Part shown: piece by piece, positions 12,123 through 22,374 of the stretch
How the letters are laid out: the number at the start of each line of letters is the position of its first letter
How positions within the stretch are numbered: position 1 is the stretch's first letter
Source of the DNA: Sporothrix humicola
Taxonomy: Eukaryota; Ascomycota; Sordariomycetes; Ophiostomatales; Ophiostomataceae
DNA length: 64,000 nucleotides
NCBI GenBank assembly: GCA_021396245.1
Contig: WNYE01000099.1
Coordinates: forward strand, 62,001-126,000
Direction: 5' to 3'
Made by a program: the position numbers and the translations under genes
The notes under the pieces: model-generated
Told to the model about the DNA's origin: nothing
Database searches by the model: none
The model's input: only the letters and a program-made list of their open reading frames with translations

Positions 12123-15100
12123 CTGGTCGGCTCGGGCTATGGCGCCTGCTTTTCCCTACTTTATTTGTTTGTCCTCTCTTTATCTCTTCTCTCTTTCCGA
12201 GATACCCCCGTGTTTTTGTTTCCATCATAAACTTACCCACGGCTTTTTTATACACTTGTTTTCTGCTTCTTGCACATACATATTTTACATTTGCTTGCTG
12301 CTCTTGATCCTGGACATTCATCAGAACTACAGGAAAGGGATGACGGTAAAGCATGCTCCATTACCCCATTTTATACACACCCTAAAGGCGTTTTTGAGGT
12401 TTGTATTCCCACGGTGTATTGTTTTCACATATCATTTTTCTTAGATGAAAATCGGTCTGGGGTTTTTCTTCATGTATTTTCACATTTTACATTTTGCCCC
12501 CCTTTTATCGCCAAAGGAGCCCACCATGGGCCAGTATAGTCTTCGTCGCTGTTGCCTATGCACCTTACTCATTTTCTCTGGCTGCTCTTACATGTGCCTG
12601 GTTTTAACACAAGGCTACGGTAGCGCCGGCTAACAATGAATGGTGTCACAAGACAAGGCTGACGAAGATGACTGTTGCCCTAGAGGCTGCTTTGGCTTCC
12701 CCCTTTTTATGCATTTTATATTTGTTCTGGTTTTGCGGGTTCTCTCTGCGTTTTTCTTTCACTCCAAGGGCGTTGGCTCTGGCGTTGGTTCTTGTTTATT
12801 TCTCTTTCTTGTTTGTCGTTCGTTTTCTTTACTATTCATGGCGACGGTAAAGCTTTGTTGATGAGGCACGCAAATGATGGGATACTTGTCTCGGGGATGG
12901 TCACTGAGTTGTCTGATGGGCAGCTGATAGTCTGGTTATGTAAGATATTCAAAATTCGCAGTGCGGATTGGGAAAGAGGTGGGAAAGCGGTTCAAAATAG
13001 AATTCAGCGTGGAAAACGAAGCACGAGCGACAGCGCAGAGGGACGGAGAGCGAAAGCGAAAGACGAAGAGAAGGCAGAGGAGGAACAGAACCCCAAAAGT
13101 TCGTTTGTTTGTGTACGTTTCTCTCTTATTTTCTAATGGTATTCTGTATATACAAATCAACCCTTTTACTCTACTAAGAAACGTAACTGTGAAACTGAGT
13201 AACAGCCTTGTGCCACCCATTTTCTGCCCGTTTGATATTGACCTCGGACATCGTGCGATTGGCCAGCTGAGCAGCAAGCCTTTCTTTACTTCTCTACAGA
13301 CTTATGTATGCGAGCATGCTGCACCTCCTTAACTCTACTTGCTAAGGTCCCTACGTCATTTCGACTTCCGCATGGTCAGCGTGATAAACAGTAATACGAG
13401 CAGAATCACAGGACATATTCTGGACAAAAGAAGAGAAAAGTCGAAAGCTTTAAGCATGCAATAAATGGTCCTCGAGAGAGGCTCATTTGCTTCGTTTCCC
13501 ACGTGCAACAAGGGCAGAAAACGAGAACCCTGTGGGTTACATGTCAGAGACCAAACATTTTGACAATTCGAGTCCATCAAAATTTAGGGGACTTGCTCCC
13601 CACTAAAAAAAGAGACCGTCCGTCAGTAGACTCGCCGTAGACAGGGCTGTGATTCCATATCGGCCGATGGGCGGTGTAAGAACAGAAAGTAGAGAAAAGG
13701 GGAAAGAGAACAAGTCTTCCAAGTCTTAGGGTAATTACATTGTCTACGCGGCCTCCCCAATGCACAACGCCTTCCCTCTAGTTTTCTTTTTCTGCTTTTC
13801 TTTTTTCGATTTCATAGAAACCCTAGCCCATATTTCTGTCTCTCTTCAAATGGTCGGCATGACCCTTTTGTTCACACCCTTATCATCCCAGTTTCTCTTG
13901 GTTCTGAGCTTCCGTCGCTCATTTCTTGGTTCGCGCCCGAGAATCCCCTGGCTGTCAAGGATTATGGCAGGGTCACATGCCTTTGTAAATGGTTCGTTTT
14001 GGTCATTATTCAATCTTTACGAGATTTTGTCCTGTTTTTGAAAGACAAAACGTGGGCAGCCAACCGCATACCGCTACTTGTCAGTTTTTGCCCAGACTCA
14101 TCCCTGGATGCACTCGTAATTGTGAGATACGATTGCTTTTGAGTTTTTGACACTGCTTCAAGAGGAAGCTACTGTCTTCCAACCTCTTCTCCAATCACTG
14201 AAAGTATCGATGACGAGCTCGCAAGCTAGCCCCGTCTGGGAAAGTGAAGACATGCAAGAGCGGGTTGGACTGCACTGGGACGGACATGGACATGGGCCAT
14301 GAACAGGGCTTTGAGGCCTGTCTAGAGGCCTGTTGCTTTCTTTTTGTTGCTTCCTGCAGCCCAGTTTGTGCACGGGCACCAGGGTGGTCTTTGTGAGCTT
14401 CCTGAGCTGCCAGTAACGAGCAGGTTTCCCCACTGCTGTGGGGAACAAGAGGGGTGAGGAGGCTGGGAGGAGAACGACGTCGTTGCTGAACTGTAGGGTG
14501 ATACGACGTACTGTGAAAAGAAAATAGATCACAGAAGATACCTTCACGAAGAAGCACGTCTGTGCTGCTTTCCATGTTCGGAATGTATTACAGTCCCGAC
14601 GATAATAAAAATGTGCCACAAAATGACAAAAAGTCAGACATAATACCGTTTGACATGATGGTGGAATTACGCTCCCTTGGAATCAGAGACATACGCAGAT
14701 GCGTGGGCACATGGCCAGTAAAACGACCCCGAAGATCGAACGTGCTCTTTTCTTCGTTTTACTGGGGAAGGATAGGGAATGGGCTGCATGTGCTTCACGT
14801 GTGACAGCCAAAGGTCTGGGCCTGGTCTTTTCCCCACGAATGGAGGGACGAATAGAGACAAAATAGGGGACCAGAGGGAGGTGACAGGCGACGGAAGAAA
14901 GCGAGAGGCGAAAAAGAAAGTCGACCGCACCATCAGAAACCCATCCGTACCAGCAGCAGTACTTTATAGTGACAGTTGCGCTTTCCTGCGGCACTAGCGC
15001 TTAGAGGTGGTAAAGAAGACGAGAAACATTTCGATATTCAGAAAGGTGCATTTCATGAGGCTACGAGGCAAGGAAAGAACGAAGCAAAAGGAAAGAGACG

Positions 15101-16383
15101 GTAAGAAGGAAGGAGCGGCAAAACGAAGGAGGCTGCGAGCACGAGGAGCAAGCAAGACAGGGCTCTTCAAAAAGATACTGGAATGGCGGGCACTTTTGGT
15201 CTTCCGTCAGGCTTGGCTTGCTCCTTGGCTGCTCTTGGCTGGGCGCATGGTCTGGAGCTGGACTTGTGATGGGATCGAAAGTGGCCAAACAGGTGTAAGA
15301 AAACAACGAGCTGTGTAACAAGAAAGGACAGAAGACCCCGTTGAGATGGCAGGGAGCGAAAATGAACCATGATAACAAGAGACGAAGAAGAGAAGGAGCG
15401 AACGAGAATAAGGCATCAAGAGAAGAAGGCGCCGGTCCAAGACGATAATCTCGCAGGAGCCATGGACTTTGACTCGGTTGTTCCTTCTTTGTCTGTCTTC
15501 CGTTTGCGAAAGGCTATGGTGACAAAACAAGACTTGAAAGGAGTCGTCAGCCAAGTGGGCGGGGGAAGTCACGCTGCAAGCACTAAGAACCTTCAAAACC
15601 AACACCCGTTAGCCTAGTCATACCCCAAATTCTCTCAAACTGCCCCCAATTTAGCGTCTGACACTGCCCACAAACAAAAGAAAGAAAAAGAAAAATACGA
15701 AATTGAAACAACGCCAGGTTAGCTCTTGCCCATGATATGCTGTTGGTGCAAAGTGCTCTTTCCTTCGGATTTTGAAATATTGCAGATTTTGCTCCTCTCT
15801 CCTTTTTCATCCCTTTTCATATCTCGTATCTCTTCTCGTTTTCACCCTTCTTCCATCACGCTCTTTTCTGTCCTTGCTTCTTGTTTATCGACGGTTGTTT
15901 CGATTTCGACAAACCAGCCTTTTGAACACAACCCCAGTAAGCAACCTGCAGGGTTAGCACGGATTGACTGCACATGCTCTTCTCCAACCCACCCACACCC
16001 ACCTTTCTCTTTAACTTTAAGCTGGACTGTGCTTGTAATTGGGGTCGACCGCAACCTTGCTGCTTGCTCGTCATAAGCTCACCCGTTTTAACGAACTTAC
16101 TTCCTCTTCTCGTTTTTGTTTTTCTTCTTCTCTTCTCTTTTTGTTCTCTCTCTATCCCTTCGCGATTCTTCAGTCTCGCTTCCTCCTTTGTCCTTTTCCA
16201 GTGCTTCGTTGACTCAGTTGGTCTCTCCGAGTCAACCAGCCCTACGGGTAGCAACACGAAAACGGAGCAAGTTACACGACTCCCGAGGCTCTCCTTTGAC
16301 CGCACACGTCGTCGCCCGACTCGGCCGGTCGGCCATTCTCCCCGTTTTCCGATTTAATTTCGGTCTTCCTCCACCTAACAACC
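12123..16383. other. 4.3 kb intergenic region with a strand-composition switch
   Basis: No convincing protein gene. The plus strand is purine-rich in patches at about 12.96-13.1 kb and 14.86-15.47 kb and becomes strongly CT-rich at 15.73-16.37 kb, ahead of the antiporter start codon. In this window sense-strand leaders are CT-rich, so the right part is probably the KHA1 leader, while the purine-rich part could be the leader of a leftward non-coding transcript. Open frames on both strands in this interval are short and of unlikely composition. Confidence 0.4.
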
Positions 16384-19152
16384 ATGGCGACAACTACCGA
16401 GACCGTGACGACGACGTTGTTGTCGACCGTCGTCTCGACGGTGTCCTCGACCTCGTCAACCGCCAGCCCCACGTCGACAAACCGCGCGACGCCCCAGGCC
16501 GGCCTGTTTGACGGCTCCAACCCGATCGTCTACAACGCCAGCAACCCCATCATCCTGTTTATCGTGCAGGCTGCCATTATCATCATTTTCTGTCGTCTGC
16601 TCGCCTACCCGCTGCGCTACCTCGGCCAGCCTCGTGTCATTGCCGAAGTTATCGGTGGCATCCTACTCGGTCCGTCCGTCTTGATGCGCATCCCGGGTTT
16701 CCAAGAAAACATCTTCCCCACCAACAGCATGCCCATCCTGAACAATGTCGCCAATCTCGGTCTCATCTTGTTCTTGTTCCTGACCGGTCTCGAAGTCGAC
16801 CTCCGTCTCTTCAAGCGCAACTGGAAGGTGGCCATCAGCGTCTCTATTGCCAGTATGGCTCTTCCCTTCGGTCTCGGTTACGCTATTGCCTGGGGTCTGT
16901 ACCACCAGTTCAACGACGAGGCCGGCACCCTCCCCATCAGCTTTGGCGTGTTTGGCCTGTTCGTCGGCACCGCCCTTGCCATTACCGCCTTCCCCGTCCT
17001 GTGCCGCATTCTTACCGAGCTTAACCTGCTGGGCAACATTGTCGGTGTCACGGTCCTGGCTGCCGGTGTTGGCAACGATGTCGTGGGCTGGATTCTGCTG
17101 GCTCTCTGTGTCGCCCTCGTCAACAATAGCAGTGGTTTGACAGCCTTGTGGGCCTTGTTGACCGTGCTCGGCTGGGCGCTCTTCCTCATCTTTGCCATCC
17201 GCCCTGCCTTCATCTGGCTGCTCCGTCGCAACGGCAGCCTACAGAACGGCCCATCCGAGTCCATGGTCTGTGTCACGCTCCTGCTCGTGCTGACCTCGGC
17301 CTGGTTCACCGGCATCATTGGTGTCCACCCCATTTTCGGTGGATTCTTGGTCGGTATCATATGTCCCCACGATGGCGGTTTCGCCATCAAACTCACGGAA
17401 AAGCTGGAAGATTTCATATCTGCGCTCTTCCTGCCGCTCTATTTTGCCCTCTCCGGTCTGAGCACCAACTTGGGTCTGCTCAACAACGGCATCACCTGGG
17501 CCTATGTCGTTGGCGTCATTGCCGTCGCCTTCTTTGGCAAGATCATCGGCGGTACTCTGTCGGCCCGCCTGACCAATATGTTCTGGCGCGAGAGTTTTAG
17601 CATTGGTATCCTCATGAGTTGCAAGGGCCTTGTCGAGCTGATTGTCCTCAACATTGGCTACCAGGCCCACATCTTGTCCCAGCGCACCTTTACCATCTTC
17701 GTCGTCATGGCCCTGGTCACGACGGTGGCCACGACACCCCTGACCAAGATCTTTTATCCTCTGTGGTACCAGCAAAAGGTTGAAAAGTACCGCCGTGGCG
17801 AGATCGACTGGGAGGGCAACCCGACCGCCTCGGAGTCGTCCAGCAACCGCGAGTCCATTGACAAGCTCAACGAGACCCAGGTCCGCCGCCTGCTCGTCTA
17901 CCTGCGCCTCGACAGCCTTCCCAGCCTGTTTACGTTCATCTCTCTTCTCGGTGGTGGCGATGCTTCCAAGAACGACGCTATCGTCGTCGGCAAGGAAGAG
18001 GCCAGCCAGGAGGCTCAGGCCCAGTCCCAACCGCAGGCTGAGTCGCCGCCGCGCCGCCATCTTCAGGTGCACGGTATCCGTATCATTGAGCTGACCGAGC
18101 GTACTTCGTCCGTCATGAAAGTGTCCGAGGTCGACGAGCTTGCCCGCCACGATCCTGTGGTCAACACCTTCCGCACCTTCTCGACGCTCAACGATGTGGC
18201 CGTGTCTGGTCAGGTCGCTGTTGTGCCCGCTGCCTCGTTCCCCGAGACCCTGGCTACCGAGGCCAGCGAGACCTCGTCCGACTTTGTGCTGATCCCTTGG
18301 AGCGACAAGGTCGCCGAGGACCAGTCGTCCACGGCCCTGATGAACTCGTCCAACCTCGACCGCTTCAACGACCGCGCGCACCTCGAGTTTGTCCACGCCA
18401 CGCTCGAAAAGGCTGTGTGCAACACGGGTGTCTTTATTGATAACGGCTTCGGCGGCAACGCGTCCTCGGTAGCCCGTGGCGGCGACCGTCCCATGCTCTC
18501 GCGCACCATCTCCATCATGTCCATGCACAGCGCCCGCGGCAATGCTGTTTTGCCCGTCGCCAACAAGACCCACCGCGTCTTCTTCCCCTTCTTTGGCGGC
18601 GCCGACGACCGCGTCGCCCTGCGGTTCGTGCTCCAGCTCGCCAAGAACAAGAACATTACCGCCACGATTGCCCATGTCACATGGAACGGCAGCGAGGCCG
18701 GCCCGTCCACTGGTGCTCCCGAGGAAGATCCCACGCAGAACAAGATGGCCGCCCTCGAGGACGAGCCGTCCGCCCAAGACCTGAACCTGTTGGCCACCCT
18801 GCAGTCGTCCCTCCCGGCCACCCTCGCCGACCGCGTCACGTTTGTCGACGTCGCGGCCGCCCGTCACATCCTGCCCACCAAGAACGGCAAGGGCACCAGT
18901 GGTATCCTCGACACCGTGGTCGAGCGCGCCAGCAAGGTCGTCGGCCAGGGCAAGAACGCCGGCGACATTATCGTCGTCGGCCGCCGCCACAGCCGCTTTG
19001 GCGACAGCATGCGGTCGGGAGGTGAATCTTCTTCTTCGGGGTACGACCTCTCCAAGACGGTCGGCGTTGCCGGCGCGCACGTCATCAACGCCACGCCCAA
19101 GGCGAGCGTGCTGGTCGTGCAGGGCGCCGTGGCGCGGGACGTGAAGGCGTAG
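16384..19152 (+). CDS. KHA1: KHA1-like K+/H+ antiporter (CPA2 family)
   Basis: A single exon of 922 aa. A Ser/Thr-rich N-terminal 45 residues are followed by about twelve hydrophobic segments between roughly residues 55 and 465, forming a Na+/H+-exchanger domain. Typical CPA2 words are visible: GGILLGPS, FLFLTGLEVD, TAFPVLCRIL, the ion-site region AAGVGNDVVGW, and GVHPIFGGFLVG. The C-terminal half (about 470-922) is cytosolic with two regions resembling the regulatory tail of yeast Kha1. Yeast Kha1 works in Golgi-type membranes in K+ and pH homeostasis; the location here is inferred only by homology. The start codon has a good context (ACCATGG) and is preceded by a CT-rich leader. Confidence 0.93.
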   Translation: MATTTETVTTTLLSTVVSTVSSTSSTASPTSTNRATPQAGLFDGSNPIVYNASNPIILFIVQAAIIIIFCRLLAYPLRYLGQPRVIAEVIGGILLGPSVLMRIPGFQENIFPTNSMPILNNVANLGLILFLFLTGLEVDLRLFKRNWKVAISVSIASMALPFGLGYAIAWGLYHQFNDEAGTLPISFGVFGLFVGTALAITAFPVLCRILTELNLLGNIVGVTVLAAGVGNDVVGWILLALCVALVNNSSGLTALWALLTVLGWALFLIFAIRPAFIWLLRRNGSLQNGPSESMVCVTLLLVLTSAWFTGIIGVHPIFGGFLVGIICPHDGGFAIKLTEKLEDFISALFLPLYFALSGLSTNLGLLNNGITWAYVVGVIAVAFFGKIIGGTLSARLTNMFWRESFSIGILMSCKGLVELIVLNIGYQAHILSQRTFTIFVVMALVTTVATTPLTKIFYPLWYQQKVEKYRRGEIDWEGNPTASESSSNRESIDKLNETQVRRLLVYLRLDSLPSLFTFISLLGGGDASKNDAIVVGKEEASQEAQAQSQPQAESPPRRHLQVHGIRIIELTERTSSVMKVSEVDELARHDPVVNTFRTFSTLNDVAVSGQVAVVPAASFPETLATEASETSSDFVLIPWSDKVAEDQSSTALMNSSNLDRFNDRAHLEFVHATLEKAVCNTGVFIDNGFGGNASSVARGGDRPMLSRTISIMSMHSARGNAVLPVANKTHRVFFPFFGGADDRVALRFVLQLAKNKNITATIAHVTWNGSEAGPSTGAPEEDPTQNKMAALEDEPSAQDLNLLATLQSSLPATLADRVTFVDVAAARHILPTKNGKGTSGILDTVVERASKVVGQGKNAGDIIVVGRRHSRFGDSMRSGGESSSSGYDLSKTVGVAGAHVINATPKASVLVVQGAVARDVKA

Positions 19153-19439
19153 ACTGTGAGCACATTTGGATGATATTTGGTTATTCCCTTAACTTTATGA
19201 TGTATGATTTGCTTTTTTTGGTTTTGCGATTTTGGATAGTCACCAGCTTTTTGGGATAAGATATACTTCTTTTTGATATGATCACGAGTCACGAACACGA
19301 AATATACACGGCCGGATACACTATGGTCTCGGTTTTTTCTCTCATTGATTATTGGTTCTCTTGGAGCTTCTCTGTGACCAAGGCATTGCCATGGATTTGA
19401 ATTTCGAGTACGCTGTGCATCGTGCGGTGTATCACCCTG

Positions 19440-19760
19440 ATTTGTACTTAAGATAATGACTAAGTGACTATTACTTTCCTCATTTTCTTTCTGTAATTTT
19501 TTTTTTTTCTTTTTTAAAAAAAATCATTTTGTACTAAAGAAATTTATCTGACAAAATAAATTTTACTCGATGTCGAGAAATCTTTCTTCTTTTTTCCCTT
19601 TTTTTCTTTCTCATCAAACATATTTTTCAAAAATAAATTGAAATAAATATCTACGTAAAAAGCTCGAATTTTGCCATGTTCTTCTAAATTTAATCAATGT
19701 TTTGAGTTATCCTTATATTTCACATCAAATACTTTCCTCAAAGCATAAAGTTGATCTTTC
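19440..19760. other. AT-rich island
   Basis: About 320 bp of conspicuously A/T-rich sequence with long T and A runs, in a window that is otherwise GC-balanced or GC-rich. No open frame and no inverted terminal repeats are visible. It could be a replication-origin-like element, a decayed repeat, or simply 3' flanking DNA; the sequence does not decide. Confidence 0.4.
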
Positions 19761-20163
19761 ATAAAAAGGGTGATGGTTTGTCCACGTGGACTCTCTCATC
19801 CAGATGGAGATAGCATCGTTTATGCTTGTTAGATAAGCGGTGGAGAATCAGCTCCGCTGGCCGGCATTATTCTTTTTTGCATGTCACTTTTGCTTCTCCT
19901 CTTTCGGCTCACCTGTTCACAGGTGACAGGTGACGAGATTCTGTGGACTCGATTTTGTGCCTCCCACTCTCTCTCTGACCCCTGGCGGTGACGAAAGGTG
20001 GAGGTGGAAAGGTGGGAGCGAGGATCGGGCACGTCGGGCAGGCACAGCGAACAATAAACGAGGGCACAATGGCAAGTCAGTCTGTCAGCAAGCATTGACA
20101 ATAAAGCAAACGTAGGTCCAAGGGCTGGTCGATCCTCGTTAGGCGAGCGAGGCGAGCCTGGTA

Positions 20164-20211
20164 GAGTGGCATTTAGAGTGGTATTCAGCGTGACATTCAA
20201 AGTGGTTTATT
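20164..20211. repeat. Imperfect 12-bp tandem repeat, four units
   Basis: Units gagtggcattta, gagtggtattca, gcgtgacattca and aagtggtttatt follow one another directly. No gene overlaps it. Confidence 0.7.
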
Positions 20212-22374
20212 GTTCAGAACCCAGTCGAGCCATCCTTTTAGCTTTTATGGCCTGCACATCCCGTCACCATCACACAGGTCTGTGCGTTGGAAAGTGGGAG
20301 TGCGGGCGGTGGTCAGGATGCGTGACTTTGAATGCTCTTAATTTTCTCTCACTCTGTCCCTCACCGTGTCTGGCCGAGCAGTTTAAATTACGCCGGTAGA
20401 GGAAAGAGGTCAAGAGATGTGATTTATTCAAGTTATGCCGTCTGCTGCCCCCTGCAGCGCGGGGACGTTGAAAGTGCAGCATTCAATCAATGACGATCAT
20501 CTTTATCACTGTCGTTCTGTTTGTCCTTTCGGCCCCCACTGCGACAAGAAACAGCGACGAACAGACAGAAACAAAAAGACCGACAGACGAATAAACATTC
20601 ACAGAGAAACATCTTCACTGGTGCTTGTCCAGAACAGCCAACCAGGTCGCTGGGAGCAGGGTGATTGTGACGGTGATTCAGTGATCAGTGATTGAGTTAT
20701 TAGTTTCTTGACATTTGGCCCAACATATGCTGATCACAAGTAGGCGCTTCTCGATGTTGATAGACCGAAAAAAGGAGACAAAAGAGATGCAGAATCGCCA
20801 TTGTCGACGCAAGATGCAAATCACCACCACCACCAACGGTAGTCGACTGTCAACTGTGATAAGCTTCTTTACTCGACCCGTTGGGACATTCGTTTTCTGC
20901 ATCTTTTTTCTGCATCTGCAAGGGGCGCTGTCACGGCAGTCGACGAAAGATGGTGGGTCGATGTCGAGGGGATGTAAGAAAATAAAGTTGACAAGTTGAA
21001 GAGACGATTTGAAGAGCATGAGAGCGGATACCGCAACATGCGACGACGGTCACCGCAACAGGCGCCCGGAGTTGGCTCCTCCCATCTCCAGAATTCATGC
21101 TGTGGAGCGGTCTGGAGGTTGGTCTGTCCTGCTGTGCTGCAGTTGGCCAGTTTATTTTTAGGAAGAGGCCAGGACTGGCCACCATGTGGTCGGCCAACCC
21201 CCAACCTCCTTGCCTCATGGGACACGAAGTACAAAAGAGCACAGAAGCCACTTGAAAACAAAAGAACAGACAACATGTCATGATAATAATCCCCGTTCAT
21301 GTTGACCGTCTTTTTCAAATTGCATTCAAAATGAGCAATGCAAAGGAGAGAGAAAGTTGAAAATGAGAAGAAAGAAAAAACGAACAGTCAGAATGGAAAG
21401 CAATGCATCCAATGCCCCCAAGGAGCAGACCACGGCATGCAGATGCACAGGGAAGCACACAAGCACGCACACAAGCACAGATGTGCACAGAATGGCGGGG
21501 AGCGAGTGGGCCTCTGAGGGAAGAAGAGTGGAGAATATCGTCGCTCTGACCAATCAACTCACACGCACACCAAATGGCCGGCGCTTAGCACCCCGGGCGG
21601 ATTGGTTCACAGCGGGCCGGCACTGGCAGGGGTCGTCGCTGGTCCGCTGTGGGCGATAGCCAATGGCTGCTCATCACCCGCATCGCTCAACATCCTCCAG
21701 CCGCCCTGCCCTGTCATCACAGAGGGGAGATGTTGACCAAAGTTGACCAAAAAATCAACTTTTTTAGTCGACCAAACGACTTGCACGCTCTGTTGAGCTG
21801 ACTGGTCGATGGCCAGCGACGGACGGCCGGTCTGTCCCTCTCTCATGGATGTCTCTCACCATGCCGGTGGGCCCAAACGGGCTCGAGTATCACCAGCCGC
21901 TGGACCTGCTCTTATTTCTCTCTTTGTATATACGCCTCTTGTCCCGCGTGCCGTGATACGTCTTTTTTGTTTCCTTTGAACTTTTTGTCTCTTTTCGACT
22001 GTTTTTGTTCCTTTCGTCTTTTGTTGTTTTATCATTTTCGCCTCCTTTGAACCAACCCCTTCCAACAACCCCTTCTCCATTCTTGATATCCCCTTCTTTT
22101 CTTCAGTCTCCCACTCTCTTCTCTTCACCCCTTCCTCCTCCCTGTCACCTCAACATTCTCCATCATCCTGCCGCATCATGCGTCTCATAGTTTGAGTCTC
22201 CTTGGGATTCGGCGATCTTCACCGTTGATGCAAGAAGAAACCAGGAAAGAAAACCAAGAAAAGACGAAACATAAACATCAACATCCACATCCACATCTAC
22301 CTCTCTATATCATAAATCCCATCCCTCTTCTCCTTTCCCTCTTCCTTCCTCTCTCCTCTTCTCTCTTCCCCATC

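Larger units (their letters stand above)
19153..22374. other. 3.2 kb intergenic region
   Basis: It starts with the antiporter 3' UTR, then an AT-rich island (listed separately), a small 12-bp repeat, and mixed sequence without a credible gene. At about 21.33-21.42 kb the plus strand is purine-rich and from about 21.9 kb it is CT-rich up to the next start codon, the same pattern as in front of the antiporter. Confidence 0.45.

Noticed and set aside
11645..12307. 220-codon frame overlapping the RCD1 extension
   Set aside because: Ser/Arg/Cys/Trp-rich, the typical look of a shifted frame of Pro-rich DNA. The RCD1 frame and, less so, the Leu-rich frame are better candidates.
17239..19080. 613-codon minus-strand frame opposite the antiporter
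   Set aside because: Antisense shadow caused by high GC at third positions of the real gene; Gly/Arg/Val-rich and without domain.
19829..20200. 123-codon minus-strand frame containing N-x-T repeats
   Set aside because: The repeated part is merely the 12-bp DNA repeat read in frame; the rest has no protein character.
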